Below are positions 40,037 to 48,381 of a DNA stretch of 58,705 bases, in pieces. A program made the translations under genes and the position numbers. The notes under the pieces were generated by a model. That model worked only from the letters and a program-made list of their open reading frames with translations. It did not search any database and was not told the origin of the DNA. The number at the start of each line of letters is the position of its first letter. Positions within the stretch are counted from its first letter, which is position 1. This DNA is from Prevotella sp. (GTDB taxonomy: Bacteria > Bacteroidota > Bacteroidia > Bacteroidales > Bacteroidaceae): contig JAFZSI010000063.1 of assembly GCA_017619445.1 (NCBI GenBank), positions 1 to 58,705 of the forward strand, read 5' to 3'.

Positions 40037-43000
40037 TTACTCCTCAATCTTATATTCCACGGGGCGATGTGCATACTGTGAGAGCTCGGCCGTCACATCG
40101 GCATTGTCCTCGTCTTCAAACTTCATGGGGCTGATCTTCTCTTGCAGCGACTGGAAGATGACGAAAAGCGTGGGCACCACGAATATCTGGCAAATTGTAC
40201 CGATGAGCATACCGCCAATGGCAGCGGCACCCAGCGTCTGGTTACCGTTCTTACCTACGCCCGTGGCAAACATCATGGGCAACAAACCGATGATCATGGC
40301 CAGCGAGGTCATCAGGATAGGACGCAGACGAGCGGCAGCACCAAGCACGGCTGACCAAGAGATGGCCATACCCGTCTGGCGACGCTCAAGGGCAAACTGT
40401 ACAATAAGGATGGCGTTCTTGGCCAACAGTCCGATAAGCATGATGAGCGAAATCTGCATGTAGATGTCGTTGGAGTGGCCGAACACTTGGGTGAACAGGA
40501 ATGCGCCAGCCAAGCCAAAGGGCACCGAGAGAATAACCGACAAGGGCAGGATGTAGCTCTCGTACTGTGCACTCAGGATAAGATAAATGAACACAAAACA
40601 AAGCACGAAGATGAGTGCCGTTGAGTTGCTCGACTGGGCCTCCTGACGAGTCAGACCTGAGTAGTCGTAAGTATATCCCTGTGGCAGCACATCTTTCGAC
40701 ACTTCCTCTACGGCCTTGATGACTTCACCCGTAGAGTAACCGCTGGCCTCGGTTGCCGTCACGGTAATGGAAGTGAACAGATTGAAGCGGTTGATGTTTG
40801 ACGGGCCATAGACACGCTCAATGCTGCAGAACTCGTTGACGGGTGCCATGCCCGACGGAGTGCGCAGATACACACTCTTCAGGCTCTCAGGAGTCATGCG
40901 AGTAGAGGGGTCACCCTGCACCATGACACGGTAGAGCTTACCGTATGCGTTGAAGTTCGACGCATAGAGTCCGCCATAATATCCCTGCAAGGTGGAAAGC
41001 ACCGTGGAGGGTGAAATGCCCGACTGCTTACACTTGGGCACATCCACATGAATCATGTACTGCGGATAGTTGGGGTTGTAGCTGGTCTGCGCCGTTTGAA
41101 TCTCGGGACGCTTGTTAAGCTCTGCGAGGAACTGCTTCGTAATGTCAAAAAAATCATTCAGTTTACCGCCAGTACGGTCCTGCATTACCAGCGACACACC
41201 ACTGTTGGCCGAGAAACCCGGAATCATAGGCGGCGAGAAGGCCAGCACCTGAGCATCTTTAATCTGCGCCGTCTGCTTATAAATCATTCCCAGCACCGAG
41301 TTGGCATCGTAGGGATTGACAAGGAAACGATAGAGGCCGTCGCCCTGCCACAGTCCCGAGAGTTTCCACCAGAATCCTTTCTGTCGCTCGCTGAATGGTT
41401 TGAGCTTCAGAATGAAAGTGGCCTGGTCGGAACCGGAACCTGCAATGAAGTTGTAGCCCTGAATCTGCTCACGGCTCTGGATGGCGGGATTGACAGCCAA
41501 CATGGAGTCCACCTGGTCGATAACCTTTCGTGTCCGCTCCACCGATGTGGCTGGCGGCATACTGATGGTACAGAACAAAGTTCCTGTGTCCTCGCTGGGC
41601 ACCAGTCCGGTCTTGGTTGTGAACATGGTGGCCACCAATACGGCGATGCCCAAAATAACGGCAAGGCCGATGGCAAGGGGTTTGCGCACCAATTTCTGCA
41701 CGGAGTTCTTGTACTTGCCCAGCACTTTCTCGTATGAGGCATTGAACGACGCGTGGAAGCGGTCGATGCGCGACATCTTCACCTCGTTGCCATTCTCGTC
41801 GCGCGGTTTCAGGAAAATGGCGCAAAGTGCTGGCGACAGCGTCAGGGCGTTCAACGCCGATATGAAGATACTCACAGCCATGGTGACACCAAACTCGCGG
41901 TAGAACGTTCCCGTTGTGCCGCCAATGAACGACACGGGAATGAACACCGAGGCCATCACAAGTGTAATGGAGATGATGGCACCCGAAATCTCGTTCATGG
42001 CATCGATGGAGGCCGTGAGTGCGCTCTTGTAACCCTGGTCGAGCTTGGCATGCACGGCCTCAACCACCACGATGGCATCGTCCACCACGATGGCGATGGC
42101 CAAGAGCAAGGCCGAAAGCACAAGCAAGTTGATGGAGAATCCGAACATCTTCAGGAAGAAAAACGTACCGATGAGCGACACGGGCACGGCTATCAGCGGG
42201 ATAAGCGTTGAGCGGAAGTCCTGCAGGAAGATATAAACCACGAGGAACACCAGGATGAGCGTCATGAATAGTGTGAACACCACCTCCTCGATACTGGCAT
42301 AGAGGAACTCCGTTACGTCGTAGTTGATTTTGTACATCATTCCCGGCGGGAACAACTTGGCCTGCTCTTCCAGTTCGGCTTTCACCTCCTTGGCAATTTG
42401 GTTGGCGTTGGAGCCTGCAATCTGCTGCACCATACCCATCACCGAAGGCTTATTGTTGTTCTTCATGGCCACCGAATACTGCAGTCCGCCCAGTTCAATC
42501 TTGGCCACGTCTTTCAGTTTCAGCGTCTGACCGTCCTGGGTGGTGGTGATGATGATGTTGCCAAACTCCTCGGGAGTCTTCAGACGGCCCGTGTAGCGCA
42601 TGGCATACTCGTAGGCCACCTTCGACTGCTCACCGAACGAACCTGGTGCGGCCTCGATATTCTGCTCGGCCAGCACAGCGCTGATGTCGCTTGGCATCAG
42701 GTTGTAGGTCTTCATCACTTCGGGGTTGAGCCAAATACGCATGGAGTAGGTTTTCATACCTGGCGACTGCACATCGCCCACACCCTGGATACGCTTGATG
42801 GCGGGAATAATGTTGATGTTCGAATAGTTGTTCAGGAATTGGTCGTCATAGCGTCCGTCGCTGGTGAGTGTGAACATCATCACCTGCGAGGTCTGTCGCT
42901 TCATGACGGTGACACCGATGCGCGTCACCTCAGCTGGCAACAGGGCTTGTGCCTGCTGCACACGGTTCTGCACGTTGACGGCACACATATCGGCATTCAT

Positions 43001-43294
43001 TCCCTGGCGGAACAGCACGGAAATGCTGGCCGAACCGGCATTTGAGGCCGATGACGACAGATAGTCCATGCCTTCCACACCGTTGATACTTTCTTCCAGC
43101 GGAGCCAGCACCGAGTTCTTCACAGTCTCGGCATCGGCACCCGGATAAGTGGTATAGACCACGACCGTTGGCGGTGCAATATCGGGATACTGCTCAATGG
43201 GGAGCGTGGCCAGTCCGATGATACCTAACAGCACGATGACGACGGAAATCACCGTCGAAAGCACCGGGCGTTTTATAAATGCTGTAAATGTCAT
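40037..43294 (-). CDS. RND efflux inner membrane transporter (AcrB/HAE1 family)
   Basis: 1085 residues with twelve membrane helices in the usual 1+5 and 1+5 arrangement and two large periplasmic loops. Start FIKRPVLSTVISVVIVLLGI, the proton-relay aspartates in AIVVDDAIVVVEAVHAKLDQ (about residue 410), the lysine of LLAKNAILIVQFALERR (about residue 960), and the SVERTRKVIDQVDSML segment are all typical. It exports drugs or bile-like compounds using proton motive force. The C-terminal 40 residues are acidic. The drug range cannot be read from sequence. Confidence 0.97.
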   Translation of the reverse strand: MTFTAFIKRPVLSTVISVVIVLLGIIGLATLPIEQYPDIAPPTVVVYTTYPGADAETVKNSVLAPLEESINGVEGMDYLSSSASNAGSASISVLFRQGMNADMCAVNVQNRVQQAQALLPAEVTRIGVTVMKRQTSQVMMFTLTSDGRYDDQFLNNYSNINIIPAIKRIQGVGDVQSPGMKTYSMRIWLNPEVMKTYNLMPSDISAVLAEQNIEAAPGSFGEQSKVAYEYAMRYTGRLKTPEEFGNIIITTTQDGQTLKLKDVAKIELGGLQYSVAMKNNNKPSVMGMVQQIAGSNANQIAKEVKAELEEQAKLFPPGMMYKINYDVTEFLYASIEEVVFTLFMTLILVFLVVYIFLQDFRSTLIPLIAVPVSLIGTFFFLKMFGFSINLLVLSALLLAIAIVVDDAIVVVEAVHAKLDQGYKSALTASIDAMNEISGAIISITLVMASVFIPVSFIGGTTGTFYREFGVTMAVSIFISALNALTLSPALCAIFLKPRDENGNEVKMSRIDRFHASFNASYEKVLGKYKNSVQKLVRKPLAIGLAVILGIAVLVATMFTTKTGLVPSEDTGTLFCTISMPPATSVERTRKVIDQVDSMLAVNPAIQSREQIQGYNFIAGSGSDQATFILKLKPFSERQKGFWWKLSGLWQGDGLYRFLVNPYDANSVLGMIYKQTAQIKDAQVLAFSPPMIPGFSANSGVSLVMQDRTGGKLNDFFDITKQFLAELNKRPEIQTAQTSYNPNYPQYMIHVDVPKCKQSGISPSTVLSTLQGYYGGLYASNFNAYGKLYRVMVQGDPSTRMTPESLKSVYLRTPSGMAPVNEFCSIERVYGPSNINRFNLFTSITVTATEASGYSTGEVIKAVEEVSKDVLPQGYTYDYSGLTRQEAQSSNSTALIFVLCFVFIYLILSAQYESYILPLSVILSVPFGLAGAFLFTQVFGHSNDIYMQISLIMLIGLLAKNAILIVQFALERRQTGMAISWSAVLGAAARLRPILMTSLAMIIGLLPMMFATGVGKNGNQTLGAAAIGGMLIGTICQIFVVPTLFVIFQSLQEKISPMKFEDEDNADVTAELSQYAHRPVEYKIEE

Positions 43295-43397
43295 ATTAAA
43301 GCCCCCCTCTTATCCCCCTTTGGGGGGAGGCCGCAACAGGGGCACGGGCCTTATGTAACTTCATAAGCCTCCTCATGGGGGAGGCTTGGAGGGGCTG
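43295..43397. repeat. CCCCTTTGGGG-type repeat between the pump fusion protein and transporter genes
   Basis: CCCCCCTCTTATCCCCCTTT then GGGGGGAGGCCGC, and later CCTCATGGGGGAGGCTTGGA: the C/G-rich dispersed hairpin family lies inside the operon between two cistrons and could change their relative expression. Confidence 0.75.
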
Positions 43398-44603
43398 CTA
43401 TTTCTTCCCGCTCATCGCATCAACGAAACCTTTGGCAGAGTTGTTGCCGCCCAGCTTGGTGGCATCGTCAATTTTCTTCTGATACTGTTCGGGAGTGATG
43501 GGTTTAATCTCCATGCCGTCGGTGAGCTTGGTAATGCCGTTGGTGACATACTTGTCGCCCGTCTTCAGACCGCTGGTGACAATATAGTTCATACCGTCGT
43601 TCTGCGGGTCAACGGTGATTTCGGTGTAGTGTACCTTGTTGTCGGAGCCCACCACATAGACGAACTTCTTGTCCTGCACCTCGCTGACCACACCCTGTGG
43701 AATCACGATGGCAGCGTTGGAGTTGCGGGGAATGACAATAGAGCCTGAGCCGCCGCTCTTGAGCAGACGCTCGGGATTGGAGAAGTGGGCAATCATCTGC
43801 ACCGTTCCCGTGCCTGCATCAATCACACCGCTCATCTTCACCACTTTTCCCTCATGGTTGTAAGTAGTGCCGTCGGCCAGCTGCAGCTTCACGGGCGGCA
43901 TGTTCTGAATGGCTGCATTCATGCCACCAGCCACCTTGGTCATGTTCAGAATGTCGCGCTCGGTCATGGAGAAATACACCTCCATAGTGTTGATGTTCGA
44001 CACCGTGGTCAGCGCAGGCATGCTCGAGGCACTCACCAGTGCACCCACCTTGTAGGGCAGGCTACCGATGACACCGCTTGCCGGACTCTTCACATAGCAG
44101 AAACTCAGCTGCTCACGGGCAGATGCCAGTGCGGCACGAGCCTGCGACAGTCCTGCCTTCGCACTCTCGTAGGCGTTCTTCGCAGATTGCAGCTCAAAGT
44201 CACCAATCACCTTGTTCTCAAACAGTTTCTGGCTGTTGTCGTAGGTCAGCTTCGCTGTGTTGCACTGCGCGGTGGCAGTGTTGACAGAAGCCTGTGCCTG
44301 GCGCACCTGAGCCTGATAGGTCTCGTTGTCGACGACAAACAGCAGCTGTCCGCGCCCGACGGTCTGACCCTCGCGCACGCAAACCCTGGTGATGAAGCCC
44401 GACACCTTCGGACGGATTTCCACGTCCTGAATACCCTTGATGGTTGCAGGATAAGTGGTCTGCATGGCAGCACTTTGCGTCCCCACGGTCACCACGGGAT
44501 ACTCGTTGTCACCGAAAGCGGGCATACCACCGCCCTTCTTTCCGCCACACGACACTAACAGTGCGGCAACGGCCACACTCAAAATCAAAATCTTTTTTCT
44601 CAT
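43398..44603 (-). CDS. RND efflux membrane fusion protein (AcrA family)
   Basis: 401 residues. Lipoprotein signal with lipobox LVSC (about residues 16-19) and a glycine/lysine-rich linker. The biotinyl-lipoyl-like half motifs GIQDVEIRPKVSGFITRVCV and REGQTVGRGQLLFVVD flank a coiled-coil hairpin (residues about 100-165), followed by YVKSPASGVIGSLPYKVGAL and a barrel domain. It bridges the inner membrane pump and the outer channel. It is the first gene of the operon, with a TATCTTTG box at 44754-44747. The leader holds a C/G-rich dispersed repeat (44650-44715). Confidence 0.96.
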   Translation of the reverse strand: MRKKILILSVAVAALLVSCGGKKGGGMPAFGDNEYPVVTVGTQSAAMQTTYPATIKGIQDVEIRPKVSGFITRVCVREGQTVGRGQLLFVVDNETYQAQVRQAQASVNTATAQCNTAKLTYDNSQKLFENKVIGDFELQSAKNAYESAKAGLSQARAALASAREQLSFCYVKSPASGVIGSLPYKVGALVSASSMPALTTVSNINTMEVYFSMTERDILNMTKVAGGMNAAIQNMPPVKLQLADGTTYNHEGKVVKMSGVIDAGTGTVQMIAHFSNPERLLKSGGSGSIVIPRNSNAAIVIPQGVVSEVQDKKFVYVVGSDNKVHYTEITVDPQNDGMNYIVTSGLKTGDKYVTNGITKLTDGMEIKPITPEQYQKKIDDATKLGGNNSAKGFVDAMSGKK

Positions 44604-44649
44604 AACAGTTTTACAATAATTATTTGTTGATTTTTATTCATATCTTAAC

Positions 44650-44754
44650 CATCCCCTCCTCCCCCTCCTCATTTCCTCATCACCTCACCAACGGGGGGAG
44701 GTTGGGAGGGGGCAAAACTATTTTTTCCTGTTCAGTTTCCAAAATGCAAAGATA
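44650..44754 (-). promoter_or_regulatory. Promoter and repeat-containing leader of the RND operon
   Basis: TATCTTTG followed by CATTTT at 44754-44747 on the minus strand. Between it and the ATG at 44603 lies CCCCTCCTCCCCCTCC paired with GGGGGGAGGTTGGGAGGGGG, so the transcript should carry a strong hairpin in its 5' untranslated region. Confidence 0.6.
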
Positions 44755-44914
44755 CACAAATAATAAGGTACGGGAAAACTCCCCCGCGCCTTTTTAATGT
44801 TTTTTATAGTGGATTAACGACACTTATAACAACCAGCCTGCCCTTGGCCACTGTTTTTCCCCATATTCATCCCCTATTTTGCGGGTTTAGCCGGCGCAAG
44901 TTTCCCCTACCCGA

Positions 44915-44972
44915 CACAAAGCATCGCTTTAGACTCAAATTATCTAGAAAATTAATTCGTAAACCTTCGCTT
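44915..44972. repeat. TCTAGA-centred palindrome, copy 9
   Basis: AAAGCATCGCTTTAGACTCA then AATTATCTAGAAAATTAATT and CGTAAACC; arms are partly degenerate. It begins the block shared with the second LRR locus at 56581. Confidence 0.75.
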
Positions 44973-44999
44973 TGCGTTCGTAAAGTGCAGGTATAGAAA

Positions 45000-45120
45000 A
45001 ACAAAGCGGTTCTTTACCATTCCAAAGCATACGTTCCTTTTCCCTATCTTCAATTCTACCTCCCCCAATTCTTTTTGTGAACATATTGTGCACACTTTTC
45101 CCGATTTTAACATTTCCCCC
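45000..45120. repeat. Upstream block shared with 56658-56780 (contains TTGTGAACATATTGTGCACAC)
   Basis: Two strings match the other LRR locus nearly base for base: AAGCATACGTTCCTTTT, and the stretch beginning TTTGTGAACATATTGTGCAC and ending CCCGATTTTAACATTT. The intervening sequence 45121-45300 differs and is rich in CATTAAT. Confidence 0.75.
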
Positions 45121-45320
45121 TTTCCTCACACAGAGGACCTTTTGAGCTTTGAACATTAATTTCCGTTAATCATCCATTAATCTGCCGTTAATTTATTAAT
45201 GAATAATTAATGAGCCATTAATGGCCATTAACGTCTAAAAGTCTCTTTGTCTCTCTGTCGAAAAAACTCTCTGTCAAAGAAAAAATGGGGAAAACCGTAA
45301 CAACTTTCAATTCTTTTTCT

Positions 45321-45328
45321 TATCTTTG
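45321..45328 (+). promoter_or_regulatory. Promoter box for the first leader-LRR unit
   Basis: TATCTTTG followed by CGGCAAGAAA; the same box and GCAAGAAA follow-on occur at 56922. It would place the transcript start close to 45335 and give a leader of about 415 nt. Confidence 0.65.
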
Positions 45329-45375
45329 CGGCAAGAAACCATTCATCATAGCATATTAAAACCATTTAAACACAA

Positions 45376-45622
45376 TGCCCATGACATAAAAACATAACAA
45401 AGACATATAGAAATTGAAGCGTCCGCTTGAATCTTGTTACCTGAAATATCGCCAATATTAAGTAACAACCAAGAGTAAAAGCAAGGATGCTCACGCCCGA
45501 AGGCGTGGGCTTTTACTCGTATATGGTTGTTAAGGTGTTTGGCGATGCCGCAGGTAACGTAGACGAAGTAATCAGTCCACGTTTTCTTTTTCTGTCTTCT
45601 TTTCCTAAGGCTTTTGGACTGA
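45376..45622 (+). ncRNA. Structured leader RNA, copy 1 (rod of five stacked helices plus a distal helix)
   Basis: Helices read from sequence: P1 GTTACCTG (45436-45443)/CAGGTAAC (45551-45558); P2 ATCGCCAA (45448-45455)/TTGGCGAT (45539-45546); P3 AACAACC (45464-45470)/GGTTGTT (45525-45531); P4 GAGTAAAA (45473-45480)/TTTTACTC (45511-45518); P5 GCTCACGCC (45489-45497)/GGCGTGGGC (45502-45510) with loop CGAA; a conserved 8-nt bulge GCAAGGAT sits between P4 and P5. A distal helix TCAGTCCA (45572-45579)/TGGACTGA (45615-45622) encloses a pyrimidine-rich loop. A conserved unpaired 5' part begins TGCCCATGACATAA and has GAAGCGTCCGCTTGAATCTT. It lies between promoter and LRR start codon. I do not recognise a known RNA class. 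Confidence 0.75.
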
Positions 45623-45629
45623 ATTTATT

Positions 45630-45717
45630 CATGGTACGCAGGTGTCTCACCTGCGGTTGCCGCAGGCTTTCTTCAGCAGGTGTTGCGATTGCCGCGGGTG
45701 AGACACCCACGTACCAT
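45630..45717. repeat. Imperfect palindrome inserted between leader RNA and LRR start
   Basis: CATGGTACGCAGGTGTCTCA and CCTGCGG pair imperfectly with CCGCGGGTGAGACACCCACG and TACCAT around a 35-base centre. The second locus lacks it: there the distal helix is followed directly by ATTTATTTC. It therefore looks like an insertion into this copy. Confidence 0.75.
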
Positions 45718-45750
45718 TACCCATAATCAATAACCTAAACACAAATAATC

Positions 45751-48240
45751 ATGAAAAAACAAGTATTATCATTTCTGATGACGCTGCTGTCGTTGACAGC
45801 ATCCGCACAATCCGAGCCTTACGCCGTGCTGAGCGACGGAGGCCAGACCGTTACTTTCTATTACGACAGCAACAAGGCTACCCGTGGAGGCATTGACATT
45901 TATTGTTCTAACGGTATTATCAGCGGTGGGGCCAGTTCGCCCTATGGTACTGCCTCGACAGCCGTCATTGATGCGTCGTTCGCCGACTACAGGCCCACTA
46001 GTACGGACAGTTGGTTCATGTATTGCTCTGCACTTACAAACATCATTGGTATGGAAAACCTCAATACCGACAACGTGAAGAATATGGGCGCCATGTTTTA
46101 CAACTGCTCCAGCCTGACGAGACTCAACGTGAGTGGCTTCGATACGTCCAACGTGGAAAGCATGGCTTATATGTTTGGTAATTGTTCTGGTTTGACGAGC
46201 CTTGACGTGAGCAGTTTCAATACGTCCAACGTAACGGATATGGGCGGTATGTTCTCTGGTTGTTCTGGTTTGACGAGCCTTGACTTGAGTGGCTTCGATA
46301 CGTCCAACGTATTGTATATGGTTGGTATGTTCTACGGTTGTTCCAGTTTGACGAGTCTTGACTTGAGCGGCTTCAATACATCCAACGTGATTTATATGAG
46401 TGATATGTTCCGTGGTTGTTCAAATTTGACAACTATCTATGCAGGAGACGACTGGAGTACGGCAAGCGTAACCTGGAGTAGTTTTATGTTTGAAGTTTGT
46501 ACAAGTCTTGTCGGCGGCAATGGGACAGTATTTGATGTAAAACACACTGATGCCGAGTACGCACGCATTGACAAGCCCGGACAGCCGGGATACTTCACGG
46601 CATCTTCTTCCGGCATCGCCATCGACAAGACAAATTTCCCCGATGATAACTTCCGCAGCCGGGTGCTGGCTCAGGACTACGGCCAAGACGGAGTGCTGAC
46701 TGATGAGGAAATAGCGGCGGTAACAGAGATCAATGTTATATCTGAAAACATCTCCAACTTGAAAGGCATTGAGTATTTCACTGCTCTGGAAGTGTTGCAC
46801 TGCGAATCTAACCAATTGACCTCGCTTGACGTTTCGAAGAACACAGCATTGACGGGGCTTTATTGCAACTGGAACCAGCTGACTTCACTTGACGTGTCGA
46901 AGAACACAACATTGACGAAGCTTGAGTGCTTAGGCAACCAGCTGACTTCGCTTGACGTGTCGAAGAACTCAGCATTGACGGAACTATATTGCTACTGGAA
47001 CCAGCTGACCATGCTTGACGTGTCTGGATGCACTGCATTGACAGAGCTATGGTGCATGGACAACAAGCTGTCCTCGCTCAACGTATCAAAGAATACGGCA
47101 CTGATAGTACTTTATTGCTACAACAATAAGCTAACCTCACTCGACGTATCAAAAAATGCTGTATTGGAGCGGCTTTGGTGTCGCTACAACCAGTTGACTT
47201 CGCTCGACGTTTCGCAGAATACTGCATTGACATCGCTTGTTTGCCAAGGCAACCAGCTAACCACGCTTGACGTGTCGAAAAATGTGGCATTGACAGAGCT
47301 ATATTGTCAAGATAACCAGCTGACCACACTCGGCGTGTCTAATAATTTGTCATTGACGGTGCTTTCGTGCTTCAGCAACCGAATCAAAGTGACGGAGATG
47401 GGTAAGTTAGTGGAAAGTCTTCCGACCGTGGGCGACGGAAAGTTGTATGTAAAATATTTTAAAGATAACAACGACCAAAACGTCATTACGACTTTGCAGG
47501 TGATTGCCGCTAAGAAGAAGGGATGGACGGTTTATGCAACCGATACAAATGGTAAATGGATTGAATACGAGGGCAGCGACGAACAGACAATCTCTCCTGT
47601 TGACGAGGGTGAGGTGATTAACATCGGCAACGAGATTGACGAGAACACCAACCTTGACGGCAATGTGGTGGATAATGTTTATTTCAACATCAATGACGGC
47701 AGCTATGATGCTACGGGAGGTTGCATCGTGGTGAACTCACCCACGGACGACTCGTTCATTAACGGCCAGGACATTTTCGGCGACGACTTCAAGGAGGGTT
47801 ACAACGGCATTGTGTTCATGGTTCCTGCGGGTGAGGGCACAATAAACGTGGAGGCCGAGACCACTGGCGACATGGTGCTGAAGGTGAAGATTGGCAACAA
47901 AAAGCCCATCACGATGGTGCTGAACGGCAAGCTGACCATCTCGTTCCCGTATGATGTGACGGAAGATACCTATGTATATATTTATGGTGGCACGAACTCT
48001 GCCGGAGCCAAGGGCATGAAGAAAGCCAGCGGCAGCGGTTCGCTGAAGATTTACGGCATCGAGGTTGTAGGCGGCGAGAACGGCATTGAGGCAATTGATA
48101 ATGGACAATTGACAATTGATAATTCGCCGATGTATAACCTGAATGGCCAGCGGGTTATTTCCTCTCCTTCGGGGAGGCCAGGAGGGGTTCCTACGAAGGG
48201 CGTGTTTATCAAGAACGGCAAGAAGGTGCTGGTGAAATGA
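45751..48240 (+). CDS. BspA-like surface protein: DUF285 repeats plus leucine-rich repeats plus C-terminal sorting-like motif
   Basis: 829 residues with a signal peptide (MKKQVLSFLMTLLSLTASAQ). Residues about 95-265 are DUF285/BspA-type units (MFYNCSSLTRLNVSGFDTSN, MFSGCSGLTSLDLSGFDTSN). Residues about 285-345 repeat the NFPDDNFRSRVLAQDYGQDG domain and the helical part seen in the other LRR proteins. Residues about 350-545 are 21-residue LRRs (NQLTSLDVSKNTALTELYC type). A beta domain and a C-terminal motif ending KKVLVK close the protein. Residues 782-815 are dispersed-repeat sequence (IDNGQLTIDN and SSPSGRPGGVP). A near-identical middle region occurs in the gene at 57250. Such proteins act in adhesion; the ligand is unknown. 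Confidence 0.9.
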   Translation: MKKQVLSFLMTLLSLTASAQSEPYAVLSDGGQTVTFYYDSNKATRGGIDIYCSNGIISGGASSPYGTASTAVIDASFADYRPTSTDSWFMYCSALTNIIGMENLNTDNVKNMGAMFYNCSSLTRLNVSGFDTSNVESMAYMFGNCSGLTSLDVSSFNTSNVTDMGGMFSGCSGLTSLDLSGFDTSNVLYMVGMFYGCSSLTSLDLSGFNTSNVIYMSDMFRGCSNLTTIYAGDDWSTASVTWSSFMFEVCTSLVGGNGTVFDVKHTDAEYARIDKPGQPGYFTASSSGIAIDKTNFPDDNFRSRVLAQDYGQDGVLTDEEIAAVTEINVISENISNLKGIEYFTALEVLHCESNQLTSLDVSKNTALTGLYCNWNQLTSLDVSKNTTLTKLECLGNQLTSLDVSKNSALTELYCYWNQLTMLDVSGCTALTELWCMDNKLSSLNVSKNTALIVLYCYNNKLTSLDVSKNAVLERLWCRYNQLTSLDVSQNTALTSLVCQGNQLTTLDVSKNVALTELYCQDNQLTTLGVSNNLSLTVLSCFSNRIKVTEMGKLVESLPTVGDGKLYVKYFKDNNDQNVITTLQVIAAKKKGWTVYATDTNGKWIEYEGSDEQTISPVDEGEVINIGNEIDENTNLDGNVVDNVYFNINDGSYDATGGCIVVNSPTDDSFINGQDIFGDDFKEGYNGIVFMVPAGEGTINVEAETTGDMVLKVKIGNKKPITMVLNGKLTISFPYDVTEDTYVYIYGGTNSAGAKGMKKASGSGSLKIYGIEVVGGENGIEAIDNGQLTIDNSPMYNLNGQRVISSPSGRPGGVPTKGVFIKNGKKVLVK
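48160..48195. repeat. CCTCTCC/GGGGAGG dispersed repeat inside the LRR gene
   Basis: CCTCTCCTTCGGGGAGGCCA then GGAGGGGTTCC, translated SSPSGRPGGVP within the C-terminal sorting-like motif; the pectinesterase gene carries the same insert. Confidence 0.8.
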
Positions 48241-48381
48241 TGCGTTAGTTTTGATTTCGGAAACGAATTAGAATAATTGGAATAATTAATATAATTATCC
48301 AAAGAATTATTGTTTTTGTGGTGGAATTATTCCAATTATTCTAATTTCTTTCCTATCCCCCATTAAAGACGCTTCATTCAA

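Noticed and set aside
45376-45622. Leader RNA as a group II intron remnant or 6S RNA
   Set aside because: It has no GUGYG start or domain V signature, and no intron-encoded protein; the position before LRR genes in two copies does not fit the usual 6S setting, though the rod shape is similar. A database search would decide.
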